A stretch of DNA of 41,114 nt, taken from CAZOKO01 sp964580455. Lineage in GTDB: Bacteria > Desulfobacterota > WTBG01. The notes below the pieces were generated by a model, which saw only the letters and a list, made by a program, of their open reading frames with translations, had not been told where the DNA came from and did not search any database. The position numbers were made by a program, and so were the translations under genes. Location: assembly GCA_964580455.1 (NCBI GenBank), contig CAZOKO010000007.1:1-41114 (forward strand). The letters are read 5' to 3'. Positions 24,302-33,946 of the stretch are shown here, one piece after another (position 1 is the stretch's first letter; every line of letters begins with the position of its first letter).

Positions 24302-24305
24302 ATCG

Positions 24306-25835
24306 ATGCAACTATTCAAACTGATTGAAGGACTGGAAACAAAGGAAGTGAGAGGAAATATTCACACAGAGATAAAGGGCATTACTCATAACTCTAAAAA
24401 TATCAGGCCTGACTATCTCTTTGTTGCTCTTAAAGGTTTTAGGGAAGATGGACATCAATACCTTTCTGAAGCCATTTCTTCCGGTGCCAGGGCAGCAATT
24501 GTTGAAGAAAACCAACCTGCAGAAGAAGGGGTCGCTATCATTAAAGTACCTGATGCCAGAGTAGCACTGGCTCAAGTTTCCAACTGTTTCTTCAAGCATC
24601 CTTCCAACAAACTTAAAGTTATAGGGATTACCGGTACCAATGGGAAAACAACTATCAGCTATCTCTTGGAATCCATTCTGAAAACAGCCGGTTATCACCC
24701 TGGAGTAATAGGCACTATAGATTATCGTTTTGGAGAACATCAACAGGCTGCTCTCAATACAACTCCAGATGCTCTGGATTTACAGCGGATTATGGGAGAA
24801 ATGGTTAAGGCAAACACCACTCATCTTATTTTAGAGGTATCCTCACACGCCCTGGAACAGCATAGAGTCGAAGGCTTAAACTTTGATGTTGCCGTCTTTA
24901 CCAATTTGACTGCTGAACACCTGGACTATCACAAAAGCATGGAAAATTACTACAGGGCAAAGGAAATGCTTTTCACTCACTATCTTAATCAGAGTTCTAA
25001 GGAAAAAACCTATGCAGTCATTAACTATGATGATCCTATGGGCAAGTCTTTGTGTAACATAACAAAATCTCAATTATTTCGCTATGGGCTTAAGGAGGGA
25101 GTTGAAATCAGGGTGAAAGATACCACGTTTAAAAATGATGGGTTGTCTGCTCTGATTATCACTCCTTACGGGGAAGTTGAAATTCATTCATCCCTGCTCG
25201 GGGCCTTTAATATCTCAAATATTCTGGCTGCCGTAGGCGTTGCAATTATACAGGATATTCCTGTAAATATCATCCAGCAGGGTATTGCTAAACTGAAATC
25301 GGTACCGGGAAGATTAGAAAGAGTACCAAACAAAGATGATTTAACTATACTTATCGATTATGCCCATACCAGCGATGCCCTGGACCATGTACTAACCATG
25401 CTAAGGAACTTATGTTCAAGAAGATTAATTACTGTTCTTGGATGCGGAGGAGATCGCGATAAAACCAAAAGAGGTCCCATGGGTAAGATTGCAACCAGTA
25501 AGAGTGATATTACAATAATCACCTCTGATAATCCCCGCACAGAAGACCCCATTGCTATTATTGAACAGATTGAAGCAGGAATTGACCAGGCCACTGCTAG
25601 AAAATATTCATCAGAGGAACTGACAGCTACTGATCAGTACAAGGGCTATACTATCATTGACGACCGGAGAGAGGCCATCAGGACAGCCGTTAGCCTGCTC
25701 CAACCAGGTGATATCCTCCTTATTGCGGGCAAAGGTCATGAAGACTACCAGATCATAGGAAATAAGAAACATCACTTCAGCGACAGGGAAGAGGTGGCAG
25801 AGACACTCAAGATTCGGGATACAACAAGAAGCTAA
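24306..25835 (+). CDS. murE: UDP-MurNAc-L-Ala-D-Glu:meso-diaminopimelate ligase
   Basis: 509 residues from ATG 24306, 4 nt after the ftsI stop; a much longer in-frame reading would start inside ftsI and is not needed. The ATP site is GITGTNGKTT (107-116). The substrate-selecting loop reads DNPRTEDP (408-415), whose DNPR is diagnostic for meso-diaminopimelate addition rather than lysine, pointing to a diderm-type cell wall. No good ribosome site is visible, so translation is probably coupled to ftsI. The gene is followed by a 162-nt gap with repeats before murF. Confidence 0.96.
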   Translation: MQLFKLIEGLETKEVRGNIHTEIKGITHNSKNIRPDYLFVALKGFREDGHQYLSEAISSGARAAIVEENQPAEEGVAIIKVPDARVALAQVSNCFFKHPSNKLKVIGITGTNGKTTISYLLESILKTAGYHPGVIGTIDYRFGEHQQAALNTTPDALDLQRIMGEMVKANTTHLILEVSSHALEQHRVEGLNFDVAVFTNLTAEHLDYHKSMENYYRAKEMLFTHYLNQSSKEKTYAVINYDDPMGKSLCNITKSQLFRYGLKEGVEIRVKDTTFKNDGLSALIITPYGEVEIHSSLLGAFNISNILAAVGVAIIQDIPVNIIQQGIAKLKSVPGRLERVPNKDDLTILIDYAHTSDALDHVLTMLRNLCSRRLITVLGCGGDRDKTKRGPMGKIATSKSDITIITSDNPRTEDPIAIIEQIEAGIDQATARKYSSEELTATDQYKGYTIIDDRREAIRTAVSLLQPGDILLIAGKGHEDYQIIGNKKHHFSDREEVAETLKIRDTTRS

Positions 25836-25836
25836 G

Positions 25837-25892
25837 GGGGCAGGGTTCAGGGAACAGGGGGATTCTTGATTTTGGATCTCGGATTTTGGATT
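25837..25892. repeat. Heptad-period array (locus 3) between murE and murF
   Basis: Eight consecutive 7-mers: GGGGCAG, GGTTCAG, GGAACAG, GGGGATT, CTTGATT, TTGGATC, TCGGATT, TTGGATT. The array begins directly after the murE stop codon. Confidence 0.65.
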
Positions 25893-25931
25893 GAGTAAAA
25901 GCCAGAATAGCCTGCATTAATTAAAATAATA

Positions 25932-25966
25932 TCTTCGTGTCCTTTGCGTCTTCGCGGTTATCATAA
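25932..25966. repeat. Single CGAAGAC/CGCAAAG-type arm between murE and murF
   Basis: The stretch TCTTCGTGTCCTTTGCGTCT followed by TCGCGGTTATC is an inverted-orientation arm of the same family as elements A-D, without a visible partner. It ends about 30 nt before murF. Confidence 0.5.
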
Positions 25967-25997
25967 AAAAAACTTATAAAACAACCAATTTATAGAA

Positions 25998-27452
25998 ATG
26001 GAACTTAAAACAGGCGAAATTCTAAGAGCGGTTGAAGGTCAGTTGGTACAGGGTGCTCCCCAGCATCTTTTAAAGGGGGTTTCTACCGATTCCCGTGCCA
26101 TTAAGGAGGGAGAACTATTCATTGCTCTTAAAGGGGATCATTTTGATGGTCACCACTTTATCAATGAAGTTCTCGACAGGAATGCCTCCGGATTGATCGT
26201 CGGGAAAGGGTTTCCTTTAAGAGATTTACCTTCATCAAAAAAAGATATCCCTGTTATTCAGGTCATTGATACCTTAAGGGCACTGGGAGATCTTGCCAGT
26301 TTCTGGATGCAACAAAACAGAGCAACTGTTGTAGCCATCACAGGCAGCAACGGGAAAACCACTACCAGAGAAATGGCGGCAACCATTTTGGAACATTCCC
26401 ATCAAGTGCTGAAACCCGAACACAACTGGAACAACCTGATCGGCTTACCCCTGACCCTGTTGCGCATTAAGCCCTACCACCAGATCGCTCTGGTAGAAAT
26501 GGGCATGAATAGAGCAGGTGAGATCAAGAGACTTTCCCAGATCGCAAAACCTCACACAGGGTTGATTGCCAATATCGGTCCTGCTCATCTTCAGTATCTA
26601 AAAACCCTTCAAAATATAGCCAGGGCTAAAGGGGAGCTCTTTGAATCACTCACTTCTGAAAATTATGCAGTGGTTAATACTGATGACCCTTTGATCGTAG
26701 AGTTATCAAAGTCATGCCCTGCCAGGAAGGTTACTTTTGGCATTGATTCTCAGGCACAGGTTACTGCTACAGATATTTCTCTTTCAGATCATAGTATAAA
26801 CTCCTTCAACCTGAAAATAGAAGGAGCAAATATACCGGTTGCGCTCAAAACCCCCGGACTCCATAATATTTACAACGCCCTGGCGGCAGCTTCCATAGCT
26901 ACCATCTTTAAACTAAACCTGGAAGAAATCAAAGCAGGATTGGAACGCTTCACTGCTTTCCCTGGAAGAACGGAAATCATCACTGTCGGTAACAACATAA
27001 ACATAATCAATGACACGTATAATGCCAATCCCAGGTCTATGGAGGTTGCGCTCAGAACCCTGGTCCAACTGAAAGGTAACGGCAGGGTGATTGCGGTTTT
27101 GGGTGATATGCTGGAATTAGGAGAAGCATCTACTGATTTACATCAACAGGTAGGCTCTTTAATCAAGGCTTTGAACTTGGATGCAGTATTCCTCATGGGA
27201 CCTCATGCCGAAGCAGTTGCAGAAAGTGCAATTAACAAGGGCATCAGCGAAGAAGCAATACATATTGGAAAAACCCACGAACAGATTGCGAAACAGCTTG
27301 ACGAAAAAGTAAAAGAAGATGACTGGATACTCTTTAAAGGCTCAAGGGGAATGAAGATAGAGCAAATCCTGGAGCAATTTCTCCAAATGAGAAACAACGC
27401 TTCTAAGGTTCCTTCTACTTCTGAAGCTGTAACTGTGGGCTGCAATCATTAA
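25998..27452 (+). CDS. murF: UDP-MurNAc-tripeptide:D-Ala-D-Ala ligase
   Basis: 484 residues. N-terminal UDP-binding domain with STDSRAIKEGELFIALKG (29-46), ATP site ITGSNGKTTT (114-123) and the later NDTYNANPRSM (about 337-347) that is specific for MurF among Mur ligases. It adds D-Ala-D-Ala to complete the UDP-MurNAc-pentapeptide. The ATG has no clear ribosome site. The repeat-bearing gap upstream of it breaks the otherwise tight spacing of the cluster, so an internal promoter or RNA processing there is possible but not shown. Confidence 0.96.
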   Translation: MELKTGEILRAVEGQLVQGAPQHLLKGVSTDSRAIKEGELFIALKGDHFDGHHFINEVLDRNASGLIVGKGFPLRDLPSSKKDIPVIQVIDTLRALGDLASFWMQQNRATVVAITGSNGKTTTREMAATILEHSHQVLKPEHNWNNLIGLPLTLLRIKPYHQIALVEMGMNRAGEIKRLSQIAKPHTGLIANIGPAHLQYLKTLQNIARAKGELFESLTSENYAVVNTDDPLIVELSKSCPARKVTFGIDSQAQVTATDISLSDHSINSFNLKIEGANIPVALKTPGLHNIYNALAAASIATIFKLNLEEIKAGLERFTAFPGRTEIITVGNNINIINDTYNANPRSMEVALRTLVQLKGNGRVIAVLGDMLELGEASTDLHQQVGSLIKALNLDAVFLMGPHAEAVAESAINKGISEEAIHIGKTHEQIAKQLDEKVKEDDWILFKGSRGMKIEQILEQFLQMRNNASKVPSTSEAVTVGCNH

Positions 27453-27509
27453 GGTCATGAAATGATTTCCATTTTATGAATATCTCTCATAGCACACAAG
27501 GGAAAAACC

Positions 27510-27896
27510 ATGGCTCAGAAACACGTTCCGAAAATCCTGGTCGTTGATGATGAGAAAGCAATAAGAGATATAACTCAGGCTTTTTTGATGCTGAACGGCT
27601 ATGAGGTAGAAACGGCTAAAAACGGGAAAGTGGCTCTTGATAAAATATTAACAAACAACTACGACGTAGTAATCACAGATCTTCAGATGCCTCTGATGGG
27701 GGGGATGGAATTACTGGAGAAAATCTCCAAAATAAAATTGAATGCAATTACTATTGTATTGACAGGTTACTCTGTTAATAAATCTGATTTTCCTAAAATA
27801 CCTTTTGCCCATTTGCGCAAACCTTTTAGCCACAACCAGCTTATCCAGGTTGTTCAGGAAGGACTAAAGACACATAAGGCTAAACAACAAAACTGA
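27510..27896 (+). CDS. Receiver-only (CheY-like) response regulator inside the dcw cluster
   Basis: 128 residues made of one receiver domain with no output domain. All key residues are present: acidic pair D13-D14, phospho-acceptor D57 in ITDLQMP, T85 in VLTGY and K104 in LRKPF. The chain ends about 20 residues after the Lys, so it should work by protein-protein contact, like CheY or Spo0F. It lies 57 nt after murF and 20 nt before mraY on the same strand, so it is co-transcribed with cell-wall genes. No histidine kinase is in the window. A receiver gene here is not part of standard dcw clusters. Confidence 0.93.
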   Translation: MAQKHVPKILVVDDEKAIRDITQAFLMLNGYEVETAKNGKVALDKILTNNYDVVITDLQMPLMGGMELLEKISKIKLNAITIVLTGYSVNKSDFPKIPFAHLRKPFSHNQLIQVVQEGLKTHKAKQQN

Positions 27897-27916
27897 ACCA
27901 ACAGGAAACACTTTTA

Positions 27917-28993
27917 ATGTTATACCATCTGCTCTACCCTCTTCACGAATTTTTTAGCATATTTAATGTATTTCGTTATATCACTTTCAGGACTATTTAT
28001 GCCATTGTTACTGCCTTGCTGATTACCCTTATTCTGGGTCCCTGGTTAATTAAAAAATTACAAACACTAAATGTAAAAGAACATATAAGAGAAGACGGGC
28101 CATCCCATCACCTCAATAAAAGTGGAACATCTACTATGGGAGGAATCTTAATCTTAATCTCTCTAACCATTGCCACTCTCTTCTGGGGAGATTTAACCAA
28201 TACCTACATCTGGGCTACCCTGTTTACTACCTGGGGATTGGGAATAATAGGACTAATCGATGATTTAAAGAAATTAAGAAGCAAAAGTTCTAACGGTGTC
28301 TCACCACGTTTCAAATTGTGCGGACAGTTTATTTTTGGAGCAGCACTTGGTCTCTTTCTCTATCTCTCTCCCGATTTTGACAAAAACCTCACCATACCCT
28401 TTTTAAAGACAGTTTCCATCAATTTGAAAATGTTCTATATCCTTTTCGTGATAATAATCATTGTTGGCACCTCTAATGCCGTGAACCTTACTGACGGTCT
28501 AGATGGTCTGGCCATAGGGCTGGTATTGATTGTTACAATCACTTATCTTTTCCTCTCTTATTTTTCTGGTCACATAAAGATAGCCACTTATCTCCAGATC
28601 CCTTACATCCCGGGTAGTGGAGAATTAACCATTTTCTGTGGTGCCCTTTTAGGAGCTGCCACAGGATTTCTCTGGTTCAATACTTATCCTGCACAAATCT
28701 TCATGGGAGATGTGGGTTCTCTTGCACTGGGTGGTGCTTTAGGCACCGTAGCTATCATTAGCAAACATGAGATACTTCTTGTAATCGTAGGAGGAATATT
28801 TGTTGTAGAAGCACTCTCTGTTATCTTTCAGGTAACATCATATAAGCTGAGGAAAAAGCGGATTTTTGCGATGGCTCCGCTTCACCACCATTATGAGTTG
28901 AAAGGATGGGCAGAACCAAAAATTATCGTAAGATTCTGGATTATTGCTGCCATCCTTTCCCTGGTTGCTATCAGTACTTTGAAGTTGAGGTGA
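27917..28993 (+). CDS. mraY: Phospho-N-acetylmuramoyl-pentapeptide transferase
   Basis: 358 residues with about 10 membrane helices, standard for MraY. Signature segments: SHHLNKSGTSTMGGILIL (about 56-73), NAVNLTDGLDGLAIG with the catalytic aspartates, MGDVGSLALGG and PLHHHYELKGWAEPKI near the end. It transfers phospho-MurNAc-pentapeptide to undecaprenyl phosphate at the inner membrane, making lipid I. AGGAAA precedes ATG. It lies between the receiver gene and murD. Confidence 0.97.
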   Translation: MLYHLLYPLHEFFSIFNVFRYITFRTIYAIVTALLITLILGPWLIKKLQTLNVKEHIREDGPSHHLNKSGTSTMGGILILISLTIATLFWGDLTNTYIWATLFTTWGLGIIGLIDDLKKLRSKSSNGVSPRFKLCGQFIFGAALGLFLYLSPDFDKNLTIPFLKTVSINLKMFYILFVIIIIVGTSNAVNLTDGLDGLAIGLVLIVTITYLFLSYFSGHIKIATYLQIPYIPGSGELTIFCGALLGAATGFLWFNTYPAQIFMGDVGSLALGGALGTVAIISKHEILLVIVGGIFVVEALSVIFQVTSYKLRKKRIFAMAPLHHHYELKGWAEPKIIVRFWIIAAILSLVAISTLKLR

Positions 28994-29002
28994 ACTAAAT
29001 AT

Positions 29003-30361
29003 ATGGATCTAATCAATAAAAAAGCACTGGTTGTGGGATTGGGAACTACCGGCATAGCTACTTCCCTCTTTTTAAAAGAGAAGGGGGCCATGGTTACTGC
29101 CAGTGAAATAAGGGGTGAAGAAGAATTGTCCCCTGCCGTTCAAAAGCTTAATAGCCTGGGAATAAAGATAGAAGCAGAGGAACACAGGCGGGAAACATTC
29201 TTAAACTCTGATCTTATTGTTGTCAGCCCGGGAGTGCCTCTTGAAACCCCCTCTTTAAAAGCAGCAGCGGAAGCCGGGGTTGAAATAATAAGTGAGATAG
29301 AACTGGCGTATCGTCATATCAAGGCACCCATTATAGCTGTGACAGGCACTAACGGAAAGACAACCACAGTTAACTTAATTGATGAAATCTTTAAGGCTTC
29401 AGGGAAAAGGACTTTTCTGGGTGGTAATGTAGGCACTCCTCTCATTGAATATGTCTTAAAACAGCATAGTGAAGATTACATTATTGCTGAAATAAGCAGC
29501 TTCCAGCTGGAAGGGATACAGGGCTTCAAACCTTACATCAGCATACTTCTTAATCTTCACCATGATCATCTCGACCGCTATTCTTCCTATGAAGATTACA
29601 TAGCAGCTAAGGCCAGGATATTTATGAATCAAGGCAATAAAGAATACGCTATCCTTAATGCTGATGATCCAGAAATAAAAAAGCTGTCTCCTTCCATTAA
29701 TGCTTCCACTCTCTACTTTAATTACGATCAAGAGGTATCCTGTGGTATCTACTACAAAAACCATCTCCTGTATTTTAACAATGGTACCGGCCAAACCAGC
29801 TTTACTCTTCATAATCCTCACCTTAAAGGCATCCACAATCTGCATAATATTATGGCTGCGGTAGTGGCGAGTAAACTTTGCGGATGTCCCCAAGAAAATA
29901 TTCAACAAGCTATAGAAAACTTTAAAGGACTGCCCCACCGCCTGGAACTCTTCAGAGAAAGCCACGACATAAAATTCTACAATGATTCCAAGGCAACCAA
30001 CGTCAGTTCAGTATTAAGAGCCCTGGAAACCCTTGACCCCCCTGTGATTCTCATTGCAGGCGGAAAGGATAAAGGCTGTGACTATCAATCCCTCATACCC
30101 TTTATTAAGGAAAAAGTAAAAAACCTTATTCTCCTGGGTGAGGCTAAAGAGAAGATGTATCAGGTTCTCAAATCATCAACTTCAACCTCTCTTGTTGAAA
30201 CTTTAGAAGAAGCCGTTAAGCTATCGTTTGAAAAGGCATTGCCCGGAGATACTGTACTGTTATCTCCTGCCTGTTCCAGCTTTGACATGTTCAAAAGCTA
30301 TGGAGAGCGAGGAAAAGCTTTTAAGACACTGGTTAACAACCTGACAGAAAAAATCAAATAA
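29003..30361 (+). CDS. murD: UDP-MurNAc-L-Ala:D-Glu ligase
   Basis: 452 residues. The N-terminal Rossmann region ALVVGLGTTGIATSLFLKEKG, the ATP site VTGTNGKTTT (about 112-121), NDSKATNVSSVLRALE and GGKDKGCDY are typical of MurD. It adds D-glutamate to UDP-MurNAc-L-alanine in the cytoplasm. The ribosome site GAGGTGA lies at the end of mraY, so the two are tightly linked. Confidence 0.97.
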   Translation: MDLINKKALVVGLGTTGIATSLFLKEKGAMVTASEIRGEEELSPAVQKLNSLGIKIEAEEHRRETFLNSDLIVVSPGVPLETPSLKAAAEAGVEIISEIELAYRHIKAPIIAVTGTNGKTTTVNLIDEIFKASGKRTFLGGNVGTPLIEYVLKQHSEDYIIAEISSFQLEGIQGFKPYISILLNLHHDHLDRYSSYEDYIAAKARIFMNQGNKEYAILNADDPEIKKLSPSINASTLYFNYDQEVSCGIYYKNHLLYFNNGTGQTSFTLHNPHLKGIHNLHNIMAAVVASKLCGCPQENIQQAIENFKGLPHRLELFRESHDIKFYNDSKATNVSSVLRALETLDPPVILIAGGKDKGCDYQSLIPFIKEKVKNLILLGEAKEKMYQVLKSSTSTSLVETLEEAVKLSFEKALPGDTVLLSPACSSFDMFKSYGERGKAFKTLVNNLTEKIK

Positions 30362-30372
30362 AGGCAGAACTT

Positions 30373-31482
30373 ATGGAAACACGTAAATTTTATGATCACC
30401 TTATACCCGCGATCGTACTTATCTTCGTGATTATCGGTATCGTCATGATCTATAGTTCAAGTTCTATCTCCTCTAATACCAGATTCGGCGACAGCACTTA
30501 CTTCCTTAAGCGACAGCTGTGCTTTGCAGTAATTGGCTTCCTTCTCATGTTTTTGACAATGAAAATCAGATATCAGCTTCTGAATCGATTAGTTTATCCC
30601 ATTCTCATAACCAGCTTTCTTCTTTTGATCCTCGTACTGATCCCGGGAATTGGTTCAACCATAGGCGGTTCTATGAGGTGGTTCAGGATAGGGCCTCTTT
30701 CTTTTCAACCTTCAGAATTTGCCAAGCTGGCCCTGATCATTTTCCTGGCTTGCTCTCTGTCGAACAAAGAAAAGAAGATCAAATCTTTCTCCATCGGTTT
30801 TCTTCCACATTTGATCGTTACCCTTTTCATGTCTGTACTGGTTCTCCTGCAACCGGATTTTGGAGCAGCTATGCTACTGCTGTTACTCTTTTTCATTCTG
30901 ATATTTGTGGCAGGAACGAGAATTCGATACATTACCTATTTCGTGGGTGTAATTTCCGTGGGATGTTACTTTCTCATCTCTTCTGTGGGCTATCGATTGG
31001 ACAGAGTCACCGCTTTTCTTAACCCTTGGGAAAATCCTGCTTCTACAGGTTTTCAGATTATCCAGTCATTCCTGGCCTTTGGCTCAGGCGGACTATGGGG
31101 CACAGGGCTCGGGAGTGGAAAGCAAAAATTATTTTATCTCCCTGAACCTCACACCGATTTCATTTTTTCCATAATCGGAGAAGAGCTGGGCTTTATTGGA
31201 GTGGTTTCAGTCATTACCCTTTTTGTTATCCTGGCATATTGCGGAATAAGGATTTGTCTCAGAGCACCAGATCTTTTTGGAAGCTATTTAGCACTGGGGA
31301 TTACTTCCCTTATCGTTTTACACGCAGTAATCAATCTGGGAGTAGTATTAGGGCTCTTACCCACTAAAGGGTCTACACTGCCTTTTATCAGTTACGGGGG
31401 AACCTCCCTGGTAGTCAACTTTGTCAGTATAGGAATTTTACTCAATATCTCTTCACAATTATCGATGAAACGCAGGTTATGA
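30373..31482 (+). CDS. ftsW: SEDS-family septal glycosyltransferase FtsW
   Basis: 369 residues with about 10 membrane helices. SEDS signatures include GGSMRWFRIGPLSFQPSEFAK, LQPDFGAAM, GGLWGTGLGSGKQKLFYLPE, HTDFIFSIIGEELGFIG and LPFISYGGTS. FtsW polymerises lipid II at the septum with FtsI. The place between murD and murG identifies it as FtsW and not RodA. AAAGGCAG precedes the ATG; the stop overlaps murG (ATGA). Confidence 0.96.
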   Translation: METRKFYDHLIPAIVLIFVIIGIVMIYSSSSISSNTRFGDSTYFLKRQLCFAVIGFLLMFLTMKIRYQLLNRLVYPILITSFLLLILVLIPGIGSTIGGSMRWFRIGPLSFQPSEFAKLALIIFLACSLSNKEKKIKSFSIGFLPHLIVTLFMSVLVLLQPDFGAAMLLLLLFFILIFVAGTRIRYITYFVGVISVGCYFLISSVGYRLDRVTAFLNPWENPASTGFQIIQSFLAFGSGGLWGTGLGSGKQKLFYLPEPHTDFIFSIIGEELGFIGVVSVITLFVILAYCGIRICLRAPDLFGSYLALGITSLIVLHAVINLGVVLGLLPTKGSTLPFISYGGTSLVVNFVSIGILLNISSQLSMKRRL

Positions 31483-32552
31483 GAGTAATCATTGCTGCTG
31501 GTGGAACAGGAGGACATTTGTTTCCAGGAATTGCTCTGGCAGAAGAGTTTAAAGCAAAAAATGAAGGCAACAGTGTACTCTTCATTGGGACAAAAAGAGG
31601 AATGGAAAAACGAACCCTCCTCCCACAGGGCTTAGCATTTGAGGCAATTGAGGTTTCCAGTCTAAAAGGGAAAAATCTATTTGATCTGCTGAAATCCTTG
31701 ATTTCCATTCCTAAAAGTATCTTTCAATCTATTATGATTATAAAAAATTTTAATCCTGATCTGGTCATTGGCCTGGGAGGATATGTTTCCGGCCCTGTTA
31801 TCCTGGCTGCAACACTTATGGGTTTTAAAACAGCCATTCACGAGCAAAATATTTTTCCGGGTCTCACTAACAGGATACTGGGTAAAATGACCCATCTGGT
31901 TTTTATCTCCTTTGAACAATCCATATCCTATTTCCCAAAAGGTAAGACGGTGGTGTCAGGAAATCCCATGAGAAAACAATGTTTGGAATGTATTTCTCCA
32001 TCCCCTTCAAGAGACACCTTTACTCTACTTATTCTGGGGGGAAGCCTCGGTTCTCATCAGGTTAACCTTGCCATGGTAGATGCACTTAACGACTTGCTGC
32101 CAATTCGGGATAAAATAAAGATTATTCACCAAACAGGCGGAAGTGATCTCAACCTGGTCAAAGAGGCTTATCGAAGCAGGGAGTTCTCTGCCGAAGTATT
32201 TACCTTTATCGACCAGATAGCCAGTACCTATCAACAGGCAAGCCTGGTCATCTCCAGAGCAGGAGCAACTACTCTTGCTGAGCTGACGATTCACCACAGG
32301 GCTTCTATACTTATTCCTTTTCCCCTGGCAGCAGATCACCACCAGCATCTTAATGCAAGGGCTCTTGTCAGCCAAAAGGCAGCCCTAATGATTGATCCTG
32401 AGCAATTAACAGGAAAACGGCTTGCTCAGCTCATACTGCACCTTTACTATCATCAGGAAGATCTGTCCGAGATGGAAAGGAATGCCGGCAAACTGGGAAA
32501 GCCAAAAGCCACTCAGGAGATTGTTGATTACTGCTACGAACTTACAACCTAG
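31479..32552 (+). CDS. murG: UDP-GlcNAc:MurNAc-pentapeptide-undecaprenyl-PP GlcNAc transferase
   Basis: 357 residues. GGTGGHLFPG (8-17) is the acceptor-binding loop; GGYVSGPVILAA, HEQNIFPGLTNR, LGGSLGSHQVN and SRAGATTLAEL are the remaining family motifs of this GT-B glycosyltransferase. It makes lipid II at the cytoplasmic face. The start overlaps ftsW by four bases. Confidence 0.97.
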   Translation: MRVIIAAGGTGGHLFPGIALAEEFKAKNEGNSVLFIGTKRGMEKRTLLPQGLAFEAIEVSSLKGKNLFDLLKSLISIPKSIFQSIMIIKNFNPDLVIGLGGYVSGPVILAATLMGFKTAIHEQNIFPGLTNRILGKMTHLVFISFEQSISYFPKGKTVVSGNPMRKQCLECISPSPSRDTFTLLILGGSLGSHQVNLAMVDALNDLLPIRDKIKIIHQTGGSDLNLVKEAYRSREFSAEVFTFIDQIASTYQQASLVISRAGATTLAELTIHHRASILIPFPLAADHHQHLNARALVSQKAALMIDPEQLTGKRLAQLILHLYYHQEDLSEMERNAGKLGKPKATQEIVDYCYELTT

Positions 32553-32559
32553 GTGATAA

Positions 32560-33936
32560 ATGTATCAACGCATAAAACACATATACTTTGTGGGAATAGG
32601 AGGAGCAGGAATGAGCGGTATCGCCGAAGTGCTCCTCAATCTGGACTACAAGGTAAGTGGCTCTGATACCAGATTTACTGAAACCACCGAGAGGCTTAAG
32701 CGTCTGGGTGCAACCATTTATCAGGGGCACAGCGAAAACCATATCACTGATGTTGATGTCGTTGTGACTTCCTCTGCAATTAAATCTGACAATGCTGAGG
32801 CCAGCGCAGCACGAAATAAGGCTATTCCAGTAATCCCGCGGGCTGAAATGCTTGCCGAATTAATGAGGTTAAAATATGGAATTGCCGTAGCAGGTGCCCA
32901 CGGGAAAACCACTACTACCTCGCTCATTGGAGTGGTCCTCGATCGAGGTGGAATCAGCCCAACAGTAGTTAACGGGGGCATACTTAATACTATCAACACT
33001 AATGCAATTCTGGGCACTGGAGATTTCATGGTTGCTGAAGCGGATGAAAGTGATGGTTCTTTCCTGAAGCTTTCTCCCACTATTGCCATCATTACCAATG
33101 TTGATCCTGAACATCTGGATTATTATCAGAATATAAATGAAATCAAGCGGGCCTTCATCCAATTTGCCAACAAGGTGCCTTTCTATGGGCTCAACATATT
33201 ATGTCTGGACAACAAATACGTACAGGACCTTATACCCCAGCTGGAAAAACGATACCTGACCTACGGACTAACTCCTCAGGCGGATCTGCAGGCCAGAGAA
33301 GTCACTGCCAAGGGATTATCCATGACCTTCAGGGTATGCTACCAAAATAAAGAACTCGGGGAAGTAGAACTTAAGATGCCCGGCCTGCATAATGTCTATA
33401 ATGCACTGGCGGCAATTGCCACGGCAGTGGAACTTAACCTGGATTTCTCCGTGATAAAAGAAGCCCTTAAGACTTTTGAAGGTGTACAGAGACGATTTCA
33501 GATTAAAGGAGAGTTTAATCAAATCACACTGGTTGATGACTACGGTCATCATCCCACAGAGATTAAAGCAACCTTGTGTGCCGCTAAAAATATCTGGGGA
33601 GGAAGGCTGGTAGTTGTTTTTCAACCTCATCGTTATACAAGAACCAGGGATTTATTTAAGGATTTCCTCACTGCCTTCAACCAGGCAGATCTTCTCCTGC
33701 TTACTGATATTTATCCGGCAGGAGAAGACCCTTTACCTGGAGTAACTGCAGGAAATCTCTTCCATGGAATCAGAGAATACGGGCACAAAAATGTCTCCTA
33801 CTACCCGCAGAAAGAAGCAATTGTAGATCATCTTCCAAAACTGCTTAAACCGGGAGATGTGGTAATTACCCTTGGAGCAGGAGATATCTGCCAGTTAGGA
33901 GATCAGTTGCTTCAAGGAATCAAGGATATAAGATGA
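32560..33936 (+). CDS. murC: UDP-MurNAc:L-alanine ligase
   Basis: 458 residues. GIGGAGMSGIA (12-22) marks the UDP-binding domain, AGAHGKTTTT (about 109-118) the ATP site, followed by EADESDGSFLKL and DYGHHPTEIKAT, all diagnostic of MurC. The enzyme adds the first amino acid of the stem peptide. It starts 7 nt after murG, with AGGTGAT just before ATG, and precedes murB by 10 nt. Confidence 0.97.
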   Translation: MYQRIKHIYFVGIGGAGMSGIAEVLLNLDYKVSGSDTRFTETTERLKRLGATIYQGHSENHITDVDVVVTSSAIKSDNAEASAARNKAIPVIPRAEMLAELMRLKYGIAVAGAHGKTTTTSLIGVVLDRGGISPTVVNGGILNTINTNAILGTGDFMVAEADESDGSFLKLSPTIAIITNVDPEHLDYYQNINEIKRAFIQFANKVPFYGLNILCLDNKYVQDLIPQLEKRYLTYGLTPQADLQAREVTAKGLSMTFRVCYQNKELGEVELKMPGLHNVYNALAAIATAVELNLDFSVIKEALKTFEGVQRRFQIKGEFNQITLVDDYGHHPTEIKATLCAAKNIWGGRLVVVFQPHRYTRTRDLFKDFLTAFNQADLLLLTDIYPAGEDPLPGVTAGNLFHGIREYGHKNVSYYPQKEAIVDHLPKLLKPGDVVITLGAGDICQLGDQLLQGIKDIR

Positions 33937-33946
33937 GTTATTTTTC

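Noticed and set aside
24162..24305. Extended N-terminus for the MurE frame inside ftsI
   Set aside because: The extra 48 residues do not look like MurE and overlap the PASTA domain of FtsI; ATG 24306 gives normal length.
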